Shown: positions 1 through 10,709, counted from the stretch's first letter. The stretch: DNA of 57,370 nt from Chara braunii (GCA_003427395.1 BFEA01000647.1:532521-589890); one strand, 5' to 3'. Translations and numbers: made by a program. The notes: generated by a model not told the origin, from the sequence alone.

Positions 1-1283
1 GATGATGTACCTCGTCTTTTTTCGACGCGTGATTGCGCGCCTGCTGATTCTGCCACCGCTCCCAATACCACTGATTTCCAACAAGCAATAGCCCGAGGAT
101 GGCTGCCACAACTCCAATTGACCACAGAGTTCCGGATTGTCCCCGGAGTGTTGCTTGGCATTGCCTCAGCAGCAAGTGCCTGTTATGCCATAGCTCATAC
201 CAAGACCAACGCCACCATCGCCCACTTAAGATAGCCTCATTCCCATTACGCGTCATTTTCCCATCGGCTGCTACTTTCCCTTGTTGCACTCCCTCTCCTT
301 CGGCCGCAGAAGCAGCTGTGGATCCTGCAAATCAATCAAACAGTAATGCACAGGGAACCATATGCATAGATTAGATGTCATCATCCTGCACACGAAAACA
401 CATGCAACCATCTCGAACTCCACGCAAGCTGGTTCTCCCCGCAATGAGCTGTGCTGCAACAATTAACTGGCCCATGCAAGAATAAACAAGTAAGCACTAT
501 TCCCCAGCCTCTTTTAATCTATATATGGGCAATATCGATGACAATTTGGGGGGGGGAAAAAAAAAGGCGGCCTATTTCGATGTGGGCTGCAAAAGTGAAT
601 ACAGAGAGAGTAACTCCGAATATTGGGTACAAACTTCAGTCACCTAGAGGTATGGTAGGGGATGAACTTTAGAATGAACTTTATCCTCTGGGTATGAACT
701 TCTGTTGCGCCGTCAATACACAGCCCCAGCGTTGCAAGATTTTGTCACGGCTCACTGCTAAAGTTCCGGAGGCTCAAGGGCTACCGGACCAAAATGGCTT
801 GCGGCACCAGGGCCCCCCCCCAAAAAAAAAAAAAGAGCACCCCTGGCGGGGTGAACTTTATCCTCGAAACGGAAATAGCCTAGGTTCAGCAGCTAAGGCC
901 CCCTAAATGGCCACCGCAAAGTGGCAAAAAGGAGGTGAGTGGGCGAAGAAACACACTAAGGTCGATTCAAAGCTCCAACAGACGGGTTGGGCTTCATCCA
1001 TTCTACTACGGTCAAAATGACAATACCTCCTATTAGCAAAAATGATCAAAATGATCAGTAAACACAATCCCTGCACCGCTGTTGAACAAAACAAGCACAA
1101 GGGTGCAATGACTGCCTTCAGGTCCTGAAACGACAAGCGTAAGGCGTATACTCCTCCAAAGAAAGGAAGCACAACCCCCCATAACAAACAGAAGGGGGTG
1201 TCAGCATAATTATCACCCACCTTGGCTAAGGACAAAAAGATGGCCTAGAACAGTAGAACAGTGGGTGATGGACGACCTAGACT
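1..1283. other. No recognised gene
   Basis: I see only short open frames with no recognisable protein and no RNA gene here. Homopolymer tracts occur near 547-565 (G then A) and 817-834 (C then A). Nothing suggests selection for coding. It could be intergenic DNA or decayed repeat. Confidence 0.5.
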
Positions 1284-1431
1284 CTACCTTCTTCATCTGA
1301 ATTCCAGGTATGGTTATTATAGCCGTTCTTCATCTGAATTCCACGTATGGTTATTATAGCCGTATTTGGGGCAACAATGAGACTAGATGCAGCAATAATG
1401 ACTGTAGATTGTATTCGGGTGAAGACGGTAG
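1284..1431. mobile_element. Foldback MITE, family 1, copy 1 (148 bp)
   Basis: Both ends match the terminal inverted repeat of the copies at 5211 and 6612 (CTACC..TCTTC outward, GAAGACGGTAG at the right end). The length is 148 bp, exactly 111 plus 37, because a 37-bp stretch of the left arm is tandemly doubled. The two arms are less alike here than in the other copies. It has no coding capacity, so it would depend on a transposase supplied elsewhere. I could not identify a convincing target-site duplication. Confidence 0.75.
1291..1364 (+). repeat. Tandem duplication, 2 x 37 bp, inside the MITE
   Basis: Units 1291-1327 and 1328-1364 begin CTTCATCTGAATTCCA and differ at only two positions. Removing one unit restores the 111-bp length of the other family members. 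Confidence 0.85.
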
Positions 1432-2089
1432 GACCACTCCCTCAAAGACTCCAAATTTCCAAAACCATGAACAGACACAAGCAATCCACTGAAATCAGCA
1501 TCATACACAGAACACATGCAAACCGAACTCTCCTCCTCCAGAGGCAATCTAGTGTGGCTCCTCTCTCTCTCTCTCTCTGAACCTGTCCTCAATACTGTTA
1601 CAGATACCTCCTGCCACAGGGTCCCATCACCCATCCTTGAAACAGTTACCTTCACTCGACATCGGAGGAGATCCAAACATCAAGCTCGTCGACAAGAGAG
1701 AGAGAGAGAGAAAGTGCAACGAATTTCTTCTTTCCTCCTTTACCCTTAATCTTCCTTTTTCGTTCACAAGCTCGTCGCCAGCATGCGCGCGTATGTGAGA
1801 GAGAGAAAAAGAGAGAGAGAGACCAACAAGTTTCCTCTTTCGTGCTTTTCCCGCATTCGGCCTTTCTCTTCCTTTGCCATGATTTTAATCTCCTTTTTTT
1901 CTTCACAATTGACAAAAAAAAGAAAAAAGAAAAAGAAAAAGAAAGAAAAACTCCAAAATAGAAGGAAGATTCCACTCTTTTTTCTTACTCAAGTTAAAAA
2001 CACCAGCGATCTTCAGGACCAAGGATGGACACAGTGGTATTCGAATTCTGGGTGAGTTGGAAGATAGCAAGAAGTGACTCTGAGTCAGT
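1432..2089. other. Low-complexity intergenic DNA
   Basis: Short CT and GA runs (about 1555-1580, 1696-1712, 1797-1822) and an A/G-rich tract near 1911-1950. Apparent open frames here are read-through of these runs. No gene recognised. Confidence 0.5.
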
Positions 2090-2619
2090 GGCAGAATGGA
2101 TAGATGCTGGAATCCGCATTCTCTGTCAACGAAGTTGGACGTCTTCTCAGTCATGGCGGCACTCATCACGAACGCAGAAGAACACGAATGCAGGAAGCGC
2201 GTAGAGGCAGAAAAACGGTTCGCCGGTCATCCCATCTCGGAATTAGCATGGGCAGAGGAAAGAGCAATAAGATTCATAAAAAAGTGGGAAGTGCTACAAG
2301 CAAAGAAGGAGAACAGATGGAAAAAGACTCTAATGGAGAAAGGGATCATCGCCTCCGACAGACTTGCGAAGGAAGCCTTTAAAAGACTCCTGCCGAGAAG
2401 TAAGGAGATCCCAATGGTTGAACTGAGACATCCACATCATGACCATCTGCCCGTTACAAGCAACATGGGAGAGATGTGCGAGTACGCTCAAGACTCTACT
2501 TCGAAGACATTCTAACCGCCAGAAGAGTGGACGAAGATATGGACACAGACCTGACGATGCAGACCCACCTATACTCTGGGAGGGCCTATCGGGACACCTA
2601 ACCACCAGCGAACGATTGG

Positions 2620-2720
2620 CTATGGATAGACGAGTCGTGGCTATGGATAGACGAGTCGTGGCTATGGATAGACGAGTAGTGGCTATGGATAGACGAGTCG
2701 TGGCTATGGATAGACGAGTC
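2620..2720 (+). repeat. 21-bp tandem repeat, about 5 units, in LINE ORF2
   Basis: Five in-frame units of 21 bp encode the heptad MDRRVVA, inserted between the linker and the RT core. One unit carries a single-base change and the last is partial. The repeat keeps the frame, so it expanded either while the frame was open or by chance in multiples of three. Confidence 0.9.
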
Positions 2721-4147
2721 ACGAGAGAAGAACGACGGCAAACTTTAAAAGTGATGGCAGGTGGCAAGGCACCAGGTGACGACGGGTTGCCGAAAAAAGA
2801 GTTCCTGGAAACATGCTGGGAGACTCTAGAAGCAGATCTGATAGCGCTGTTCAACGAAATACTCACCGCCAAAAGACTTGGGAAGGCAATGACCAGGGGC
2901 ATAATTACTCTGCTTATTTTTTTTAAAGAAGGGACATAGGACCGAGGTGAAGAACTGGCGCCCGCCCGATCTCACTCCTAAATACAGTATACAAATTACT
3001 GGCCAAGACCTTAGCCCGGAGACTTGGCCCTATATTACCCAAGCTGGTGGGAAAGGAACAAGGCGCCTTCATCCAACAAAGGGAGATCGATCTACGAAAA
3101 CATCGCCTCCGCCATTCAGATCCTTCAGGTTATCGAAGAAGAGAATCAAGATACCGCAGTCCTTCTCCTTGGCTTGGAGAAGGCCTATTACATAGTGAAT
3201 TGGGCCTTCATGATGACAACCCTGAAAGGCAATGGGATTTGGCCAAGGCTTCTGTCGCTGGGTGAAATCCTTATACGGGTACGCTACAGCAGCAGCGGCG
3301 ATGGTCAACGGCGGAAAATGCTCGGAGGAATTCGCTCTCCCCCCCTCCTTGAGACAGGGTTGCCCGCTCGCCCGCCTGCTGTTCGAACTACAGTTCGAGG
3401 TGCTCATTCACAGCATTAGAAACAACACTGAAATCGAAGGACTGGGTATGACAAGGGAAAAAGAACACAGGATAAAGGCGGCATTGGCGGACAATCTTTT
3501 CGCAGTCTCCACAAATCAAGTGGGTTCACTATCAGCACTGAAGTCCTGCCTCACGATATATGTATGGCGAATACTCGGCGGCAGCCAGCCATCAAGTGGA
3601 ACAAGTCAGTCTTCTACCTACCTACCAGCGGAATTCTCTCTGAACGCGAAGTGGGGGATGAAGAGAATAAATGCTGGAGAAGCAGAGCGTTTACTAGGAG
3701 TGCTGATAGCTATGGAAGACTACTCGTCATCCCGAGGCACTGTCCTGCAAGAGAAAGTGATCAAACGTATCAAGTCAAACAAATCAAGTCGTGGGGTCCG
3801 GCCAGATACCTCTCCCTAATTGGAAGAGCGTTAGCTTTAAACTGCTCTGCCTTCTCTGTGCTGTGTTACTTAGCAATGGTGCGAGAACTCCCTAATCAGA
3901 GCAGCTGCAAGAACGTTCCTGTGGTGGAAAGCAGGCGCAGGCCAGGAAGAAGGATGCCTGCCAAAGGTCACTTGGAACGTAGTCTGCATGGAAAGAGACG
4001 AAGGTGGGCTGGGCCTGACAGACCCGCACACACAAAACAGAATTTTGCTCAGCAAAAAATGGTTACGCATGGGTAGCGCAGCATTTTGCGAAGACTATTT
4101 TCTCCTACTTGTGTAGTGTACGATTTCACGATTAGACAGGTGTATGT

Positions 4148-4240
4148 AGCAGAGGGGCAGGTAGACCCACACTGCCGTTTTTTTTTTTTTTTTTTTTTTT
4201 TAACAAAAGGTAGACCCAAAAAAAAAAAAAAAAAAAATGG
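4148..4240. repeat. T-run and A-run insertion with GGTAGACCCA direct repeats
   Basis: A run of about 25 T and a run of about 19 A lie within 60 bp, each next to a copy of GGTAGACCCA. The LINE reading (LLSKKW) breaks off near 4062 and resumes with the same KKW codons at about 4231. This suggests a small insertion or duplication inside the LINE. Confidence 0.6.
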
Positions 4241-4710
4241 TTACACAAAGAAGCAGAAGCGGATGAAGATGCAGACTGGTGCCTGCTACCTGTAGCAGAA
4301 ACGATCTTGACAAAAGAGGTGGGGATTGGAAAGAGCATCAGATGCGTAGGCCAGCAGAAAAGATCTTGAGAAAAGAGTGGGGCTAGGAAAGAGCAACCAG
4401 ATGTGTGGGTCGCTGCAATGACAGACAGAAGGGCTTCCTAGGAAAGCGTTTGAACTCCAGATTTTTTTTTTTATTCTTATTTTTTTTAGATTCTTTACTT
4501 TATGTTTTTTGAAAGGAGGTCCTCAGGGCTTGAAGAAAACTTTTGAAGCCGACCGAGGGAGCAGACTCCCCCAACAAGCAAGGAACAAGTCAAATCACAG
4601 CTCCGATTTGAGAACAAAGCCATTGCAGACCCACTCAAGAGATCCCATTCTCGGCAACAAAAGAGGGAGAGAGCGAATGCTCTCATTGCTGCTATCAAAA
4701 GAGGAAAGAA

Positions 4711-4796
4711 GTCCTTCGTGACATCCGTTAAAATTGGAACGATACAGAGAAAGAAGACCAGCATGGCCCCTGCGCAAGGATGACACGCATAAATCG
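4711..4796 (+). pseudogene. U6 snRNA retropseudogene, 3'-truncated
   Basis: The segment reads as U6 snRNA: a 5' end like GTCC..TTCG..GACATCC, then AAAATTGGAACGATACAGAG, then GCATGGCCCCTGCGCAAGGA and TGACACGCATAAATCG. It has a 4-5 nt insertion after ACAGAGAA, where canonical U6 continues GATTAGCATGG. It stops before the normal 3' end and passes directly into an A-rich tail (4797-4825). A 13-bp duplication, AAAAGAGGAAAGA, lies on both sides (4697-4709 and 4822-4834). This is the signature of LINE-mediated retroposition of a U6 transcript. It is not expected to be transcribed or functional. It interrupts the older LINE, whose reading resumes beyond the second repeat. Confidence 0.93.
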
Positions 4797-5025
4797 AAAA
4801 AAAAAAAAAAAGAAAAAAAAAAAAAGAGGAAAGAGTAATTTTGGTTTCCAATGGATTCAACGAGGAATCTCCAAAATTGGAGACTTATGCGAGGATTCAC
4901 TCAACTCTTGGGCTGACGATGACCAGCTGAAAAGGAAATTAAGACAACTGCCAGCTCAAAGGGAGAGAGCGAATGCTCTCATTGCTGCTATCCCTCAGAA
5001 ATGGAGAGATCTCCTTGGCCCTGAA

Positions 5026-5087
5026 GGCGTAAACCCTCCTGGAACGTGGTTCAAAACACAAGACCCTTCCAGGAGGGTTTTTACGCC
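5026..5087. repeat. Long hairpin in the LINE C-terminal region
   Basis: Arms of about 18-20 bp (5026-5043 and 5068-5087; GGCGTAAACCCTCCTGGA against its complement with two extra T) enclose a 24-nt loop. The loop sequence, starting AACGTGGTTCAAAACACA, recurs as a direct copy at 5165-5188. The arrangement looks like a small local inversion-duplication. Confidence 0.75.
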
Positions 5088-5210
5088 GTAAGGGCCACGT
5101 TGGCTTGATGGTGGGCTCCTAGTCAATTTTCCAACCAGTAGGTAAGTGCGAGTTGGAAGTTGACAACGTGGTTCAAAACACAAGACCCCACGAGCAATCA
5201 GCTCTACAGA

Positions 5211-5321
5211 CTACCTTCTTCCCCCGAATACAACGTACGGTCATCATAGCTGTATTTGAGGCACCTTTCAGTCTAGATACAGCTATAATGACCGTACGTT
5301 GTATTCGGGTGAAGACGGTAG
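5211..5321. mobile_element. Foldback MITE, family 1, copy 2 (111 bp)
   Basis: Nearly complete foldback: the outer arms read CTACC(T/G)TCTTC..CCGAA and continue complementary for about 45 bp through ACAACGTACGGTCAT and AGCTGTAT, with a short unpaired centre. Exactly 111 bp, the same as copy 3. It is inserted in the LINE. No clear target-site duplication is visible. Confidence 0.85.
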
Positions 5322-6349
5322 CAACCTGGAAGGAAGAGAGGCCGGGGAAATGCGAGTTGGTTGGAAATTTACAAGGAGCAGTCGCCCAGCGCGGGATACT
5401 CAGCAACGAGACAACAGAACAGTATGGCTTGATGGGGCTCAGGGAAGTCAGGGAGAGGAAAACTGCACGAAGACAGGGAACGAGACACAAGGAATATCAG
5501 ATGGTAGCAGGGGGTATAGCAAGATCAGCTATCTTTGGATGCATGCAGAAGACTGGAGCTGGCAGATAGGGCAAGAGAAGATGATAGGACTAGATAGGAA
5601 ACTGGTTTCCCGTAGTCAGAAGATAAGGCCCGCAAGGTCGAGGAGTCAACAGCCAGCAGCTGGAATGCTCATGCATCGAACATTTCGGCACCCACTGCCA
5701 AAGAAAAGAAATATGGAAATGACTGTGGAAACAACTACAGTGAATTCCATCTCAAGAACAAGCCTCGCTGCTCTGGCCGTTCCAACAATCACATCTGGTC
5801 ATTCCAACAGCAATGTGGCGAAGAGAACGCGGTATGACCCAGCTGAGTCCAGAATGTCGAAGGTGTGGCTGGCTATACGAGGAGAGAGATGCGCCATCTG
5901 TGGGGCTCCTGGCCCAAATCCGGAAGATGGTGGACGTGGTGGCTCTTTTTTTCCACCACCGGTAGGAACAGTCAGGGCGATGAAAGATGGATTGTGACGG
6001 GTTTTCTCCCAGAAGATCGATCGGACGAGCGACAAGGGATGGGGTTATGTTGCACAGGGAAGCAGGGGAATCCTCATGCGGAACATCTGGACAGCCAGAA
6101 ACCCAAAAAAAAAAAAAATTGGGAACGAGGAAACGTCAGATCAACAGGATGGTACTCTTATGAAATGCGAATTGAGAAATCAAATAAGGGCGGATTGGAG
6201 GCGCAGAGTAGGAAGGAAGCAGGACCCCAAAGGCCGCGAGAATGGATGGAGCAGACCTGGGCCCAGAAAGAGAAGATGGTTTCAATCACAAAGCGAAGGC
6301 CACCTCTCAATGGTACCTTGGTTACTGCAAAACCGGGTCTGTAGTTGAA
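5322..6349 (+). pseudogene. LINE ORF2 C-terminal remnant with zf-RVT-like motif
   Basis: After the MITE, the LINE appears to continue. Around 5880-5930 the translation gives RGERCAICGAPGPNPEDGG, which resembles the Cys-x2-Cys-Gly start of the zinc-binding region found near the end of plant LINE ORF2 proteins (zf-RVT); the downstream His and Cys are obscured by a frame change. About 6165-6345 another frame gives LRNQIRADWRRRVGRKQDP and WFQSQSEGHLSMVPW, a basic tail consistent with the protein C-terminus shortly before the poly(A) tract. A 232-codon open frame across 5299-5997 starts inside the MITE, so it is not an independent gene. Assignment rests on order and motif resemblance only. Confidence 0.5.
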
Positions 6350-6611
6350 GGCAACAGTTTCAGATGGAGTAGGAACTAGAAAATAGGGTGACCTAAAAAA
6401 AAAAAAAAAAAAAAAAAAAAAAGAAGAAGAAGAAGAAGAAGAAGAAAGCAGGATAACCTTTTCCAAAAACCAGGTGCACTTGGTTCTGGTCGGCGGCAAC
6501 TTTAGACCGCAAAGGTTGGGAGGGTAGGAGAGTGCCAAGCTAGATTGAATGGAACTTGGTTCCTCTCGGCCGTATATTAGGCCGAGTCTCAGACCATGCT
6601 AGGTTTGTGAA

Positions 6612-6722
6612 CTACCGTCTTCCCCCGAACATAACGCACCCTCAAAATGAATGTATACAAGCTATATTTCCGCCCAGATACAGCCAAAACGAGGGTGCGT
6701 TGTGTTCGGGGGAAGACGGTAG
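6612..6722. mobile_element. Foldback MITE, family 1, copy 3 (111 bp)
   Basis: The terminal arms CTACCGTCTTCCCCCGAA are a perfect inverted pair. The inner arm ACGCACCCTC is also paired on both sides but differs from the inner arm of copy 2 (ACGTACGGTC). It lies about 165 bp downstream of the LINE tail. Confidence 0.88.
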
Positions 6723-7560
6723 TGTTAGAGAGAGTTTTTTCTAGGAATAGCAGAGTGCTCAGTTAAATAGTTAAAGGAGGAATTGAAGGGTGTGGTACTC
6801 GAAGCTAGACCGGCTGATGCTGCCGGGATAACTTCTGGTTGAATTGTGAGGTCCTTGGCCTCTATCAAATAAAATATTCTTTGCATTCGAATTGAATGTG
6901 TTTTTGTTATTAAAAAAAAAAAAAAAAAATCCCTGATCGAACAGTATCCTCCGTAAATTAGCCTGCCGGCTTTTCGTTGACCAGATCTGACCAAATGTCA
7001 TGCAGGGGTTCGTCAGAGCGTCAGATCACCGCCCTCTCCAGCATCCATCATCATGCACTAATGCATGGAAAGTGCTTACGAAATGTACGTATCGGACCGC
7101 AAACCCATCCAAATACGTTTACGATGAACACCCAGCCCTCAGTCTCTACACTGCAGCTCTTGTCGAGCCTCAGGCTCGGCGCTTGAGCACGTCACAGAAG
7201 GAGGACCGGAGGAAGATTCCGCGAAGTATCCCCCAGAGTTGAACTCTTTGCGCAATCTTTTCTTCTCTTCTCTATATTTTTTTCGTTCTTCTTTTTTTCC
7301 CTCAGCATCCATATCCGCTTTTTATTGATTTTTTTTTTTGGTATGGCCGTGGGATCGGGACTATTTGAAATAAGGATGGGGTGCGGGAGCCCCCAAAGGG
7401 GAGGGAGGGGAGGGAAGGGGAAGGGGTTAACCAAATCAGTCAAACCAAGCGAGCATTCGACAGATGTGATGGTTGGGGTTTCTGGTTCCTTTTCTACGGC
7501 AAAGAAGAAAAAAAAGAAGGAAAATTCAAAATTCGTGTACCACATTTTCTTTTTAATCGT
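6723..7560. other. No recognised feature
   Basis: AT-rich, with an A run at about 6911-6929 and purine/pyrimidine tracts near 7255-7340 and 7380-7425. Open frames are short and low complexity. I see no gene. Confidence 0.5.
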
Positions 7561-7950
7561 CCTTTTCCATGCTGAAGAAAGAGCACGTCACAAACAAAAT
7601 AAAATGACGAGGAAAAAGGCAGAAAGAAAGAGAAGAAAAAAAGAGGCAACAACAAATTCAATCTCTTTTTTCTCATTCAATCTCTTTTTCTCTCTCCAAG
7701 TGACCCAATTCACGACTGAGAATTTCCCTCCCCGTCCTTGCCATCGGCATCCATCCTTGTCCATGTCGAAGAAAGAGCAGGTCAAAGAAAAAGAAAAAAA
7801 AACAGAATAAAACGACGAGGAGAAAGGCAGAAAGCAAGAAAAGAAAGAAAGAGGTAACAACAAATTCATTTCTTTTTTTTGTCTCCATCTGACCGAATTC
7901 GCGAGGGAAATTCATCCCCCCCCCCCCTCCTTGCCAGTGGCGCAGTACCC
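7561..7950 (+). repeat. Diverged tandem duplication, 2 units of about 190 bp
   Basis: Both units contain GAAGAAAGAGCA, then a purine-rich GACGAGGA..AAGGCAGAAAG stretch, GAGG(C/T)AACAACAAATTCA, a TC-rich block and a GACC(C/G)AATTC box. Open frames across them are low-complexity artefacts. Confidence 0.7.
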
Positions 7951-8099
7951 TTGGCACTGCCCATTACGCGCCACGAGGGTACTCCAAATTGCGAAATTGG
8001 TCCCCATGAAAATAACCAGCCAAATCAAAATTCCGTTCGTTTTTAACGTAGGTCGGTGTTGGGAGAAGTGGCAAGAGCGGGGGGGGGGGGCGGGAATAC

Positions 8100-9275
8100 C
8101 CGCCGAAGGTAAATCAATCAATCAAGGGTTAGGGGATAACCCATCAAATCAAATTTTCCGTTTTCAAATGGGACCGAAGTGTGGAAGAAGCGCGCAAGGG
8201 CGGGAAAAATAAATACCCGTGGAAGAAGCGCGCAAGGGCGGGAAAAATAAATACCCGTCAATCAATCAAGGTTTAGGAAAGTCGCCCATCCATTTCGTTT
8301 ACCAAATGGAGCCGTGCGCGGGAGAGCAGCAAGGGCGGGAAAAATACACATCTCCATCGCTCAAGGGTTAGGAAAAACTGACCCATACATTTCATTTTTC
8401 AAATGAACCAGTGCGTGGGAGACACAGACCACGGCGGGAAAAAAAAAAAAAAAATCTTCAATAAATCAAGGGTATAGAAAGTAACCCCTCCATCTCCGTT
8501 TTCCAATGAACCAGTGCGCAAAAAGAAGGGTAAAGACGGAAAAAACACCCGTCAATCAATCACGGGTCAAGGTAAAACAACATCCATTTCGATTTTCAGT
8601 GAACCCGTGCGCGGGAGACAGGAAATGGCGGGGAAAAAATTATCGATCGAACATCCATTTCGGTTTTCAGTGAGCCCGTGCGCGGGAGACAGGAAATGGC
8701 GGGAAAAACATTACCGTCGATCGATCAAGAGTTCAGGCAATAACCCATCCATTTCGTTTCTCAAATGGACGAGTGCGCGGGAGACAAGAGAGGACAGGGA
8801 AAATTCCCGCGAATCGGTCAAGAGCAGGGGAAATAACCCATCCATTTCGTTTTTCAACTGGACCAGTGCGCGGGAGACAGGCGGGGGCGGGAAAAATACC
8901 CGTCATTCAATCAAGGATTGGAAAAATAACCCATCCATTTAGCGTTTCAGTGAACCCGTGCGCGGGAGACAGGAAATGGCGGGAAAAAAATTACCGTCGA
9001 TCGATCAAGAGTCAAGGCAATAACCCATCCATTTCGTTTACCAAATGGACGAGTGCGCGGGAGACAAGAGAGGGCGGGAAAAATTCCCGCGAATCGGTCA
9101 AGAGCAGAGGAAATAACCCATCCATTTCATTTTTCAAATGGGACCAGTGCGCGGGAGACGGGAGGGGGCGGGAAAAATACCCGTCATTCAATCAAGGGTT
9201 GGAAAAATAACCCATCCATTTAGCGTTTCAAATGGAAGACCAGTTCGCAGGAGACGGGAAAAGGCGGGAAAATTA
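8100..9275 (+). repeat. Minisatellite, about 12 units of 90-100 bp
   Basis: Each unit runs through GGCGGGAAAAA, TACCCGTCAATCAATCAAGG, AATAACCCATCCATTTCGTT, CAAATGGACCAGTGCGCGGG and AGACAGG. Unit starts at about 8337, 8434, 8537, 8630, 8700, 8797, 8889, 8979, 9076, 9170 and 9264 give mostly 90-103 bp spacing with one 70-bp unit. An extra local doubling of 40 bp occurs at 8179-8258. The overlapping open frames (for example about 8514-9377) translate the repeat and are not genes. Confidence 0.9.
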
Positions 9276-9365
9276 CCCCTTCCCTTTCTTTTTTTGACCC
9301 CACACTATTCTGCATCTTTTAACAGTCGGGTCCCAACATTTGTCGATCACTCTCCCACTCACAAA

Positions 9366-9840
9366 AAGCGCCCATGATCCGTACTTCCCCTGCAGATCTG
9401 TGACGACAACGAAAAACTCAGCAAGATGGGACATGGGGAGCGAAGATCATGATCCCACGGATAACGTTATCCTTCACAAAGAGTAAACCTTATCCGCTCA
9501 AAAAAACGCGGTCATGATCCGTATTCCTCCTGCACACGAGTGACGACAACGAAAAACGCAGCACGATAGCGCATGGGAAGCGACGGTCATGATGCCATGG
9601 ATCATGATGCCACGGATAACGTTACCCTTTTTTGCTAAAGAGTAACCTTATCCGCTCTTAAAAAGCGCCCACGCTCCGTGTGTGGGTAACCTTATCCGCT
9701 CATAAAAAGCGCCTTTGGGTGACGAAATATTTCTCTTGCAAACGAGTGACGAGTCTGACGACAACGAAAACCTCAGCACGATTGGGCATGGGAAGCTATG
9801 ATCATCATGCCACGGATAACGTTGTCCTTTTGCCAGAGGA
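9366..9840 (+). repeat. Diverged tandem repeat, about 3 units of 130-180 bp
   Basis: Units share ATGATCCGTA, TGACGACAACGAAAA, CTCAGCA(C/A)GAT, GATCATGATGCCACGG and ATAACGTTATCC, followed by TAACCTTATCCGCTC and AAAAAGCGCC. No protein is apparent. Confidence 0.75.
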
Positions 9841-9978
9841 TAAGCACGGTCCGATAGCGTTGTTAGTGAGTTGTTCCCTCCTCCACTTGCCCCGCCGGAG
9901 GACGGAAAGGGTATGGAAGAGACGGGAACACTGATCAGAAAATTCCGTTCCCGCCGTCCGCTCCTTTGCCTCTATCTG

Positions 9979-9981
<3 letters not shown>

Positions 9982-10063
<82 letters not shown>

Positions 10064-10159
10064 NNNNNNNNNNNNNNNNNNNNNNNNNNNNNNNNNNNNN
10101 NNNNNNNNNNNNNNNNNNNNNNNNNNNNNNNNNNNNNNNNNNNNNNNNNNNNNNNNNNN

Positions 10160-10204
<45 letters not shown>
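9982..10204. repeat. CT/GT microsatellite containing an assembly gap
   Basis: A CT run from about 9982 to 10063 is followed by unknown bases at 10064-10159, then CT to about 10175 and GT to about 10203. The gap is probably a collapse in the microsatellite, so the real length is unknown. Confidence 0.95.
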
Positions 10205-10205
<1 letters not shown>

Positions 10206-10703
10206 CAACGCTCTTTCCGCCGCCTTTGCTCCGTCCACTCTACTCCTTGACCCCTTTGGCACAATGAGATAGGCTGAAAAAGAACAGAGGCAGTCGCAAG
10301 GCACAGGAATAGACTTAAAAAAAAACAAAGAAGAGTAGTAAATCATGAGGAGAAAAAATTGAACGGGAGAAAGGGGCACACATGCACGGGACAAATGACA
10401 TTCGACAGGAGAAAGAACATGAAGACGAAGACCAGACGATGGATGAGCAGAGAGGGTATGTATGTTCAGACGATGGATGATAGGAGGACATGGCGTAAGA
10501 AGAGCAGTGGGAGTCGAAGGAGGAGGAGCAAGAAGATAGGAGGGAGTCGAAAGAGGATTCGCAGCAGCACGGGGAGTAAGAGCAGAAAGGACGAACAGGA
10601 CAAGGACGAACAGGAGAAGGGCGAATTTGAAATTCGGGCGTAGCATAGCAGGACAAGGAGGAGTAGGTGCAGCAGCAGCAGGAAGAGAAGGAAGGCGCGG
10701 TTC
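10205..10703 (-). other. Presumed intron sequence downstream of the exon
   Basis: On the minus strand this follows the splice donor at 10704-10709. No frame within it continues the protein convincingly. I could not identify an acceptor; further exons presumably lie farther left or beyond the microsatellite. Confidence 0.4.
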
Positions 10704-10709
10704 ACTCAC
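10704..10709 (-). other. 5' splice donor GTGAGT
   Basis: The minus strand reads GCGGAAG then GTGAGT, a consensus exon/intron junction. It sits just before the apparent stop of the long open frame, so the stop is intronic and the coding frame leaves the exon in phase 1. Confidence 0.75.

Larger units (their letters stand above)
2096..5060 (+). pseudogene. LINE ORF2 reverse transcriptase, frameshifted
   Basis: The pre-RT linker (2096-2515) includes KKWEVLQAKKENRWKK and an AQD region that fits the usual linker. RT starts near 2745 with GGKAPGDDGLPKKEF and FNEILTAKR, then NWRP at about 2950. Next comes the block LLLGLEKAYYIVNW near 3160-3215, where the family normally has an aspartate before LEKAYD, so both key acidic positions appear changed. 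RQGCPLARLLF follows near 3351-3390, then ALADNLFAVS near 3483-3510 where an xADD catalytic box is expected. GPARYLSLIGRALALN (about 3797-3845) and GGLGLTDPHTQN (about 4002-4040) are typical of the C-terminal part. RFENKAIADP (near 4600) and GISKIGDLCED (near 4865) belong to the thumb/connection. At least four frame changes and the loss of catalytic residues make it nonfunctional. Confidence 0.85.
2090..6446 (+). mobile_element. L1-like LINE, 5'-truncated and decayed, with nested insertions
   Basis: Pieces of a non-LTR ORF2 protein follow each other in the correct order on the plus strand: pre-RT linker, reverse transcriptase, thumb/C-terminal region, zinc-knuckle-like zf-RVT region and basic C-terminus. 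The element ends in an A run (about 6395-6421) followed by (GAA)n, as expected of a LINE tail. No endonuclease domain or ORF1 is visible upstream, so it looks 5'-truncated near 2090. It is interrupted by a T/A-tract insertion (about 4148-4240), a U6 retropseudogene (4697-4834) and a MITE (5211-5321). Frameshifts and lost catalytic residues show it is dead. The exact 5' boundary and its target-site duplication are not resolved. Confidence 0.85.

Noticed and set aside
4711-4796. Active U6 snRNA gene
   Set aside because: It lacks the normal 3' end, has an internal insertion, an A tail and a target-site duplication, and interrupts a LINE.
5299-5997. Independent 232-residue protein gene
   Set aside because: Its start lies inside a MITE and its end matches the C-terminal region of the decayed LINE ORF2.
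8514-9377. Protein genes of 79-145 residues
   Set aside because: They translate a noncoding minisatellite; every unit gives the same peptide with shifts.
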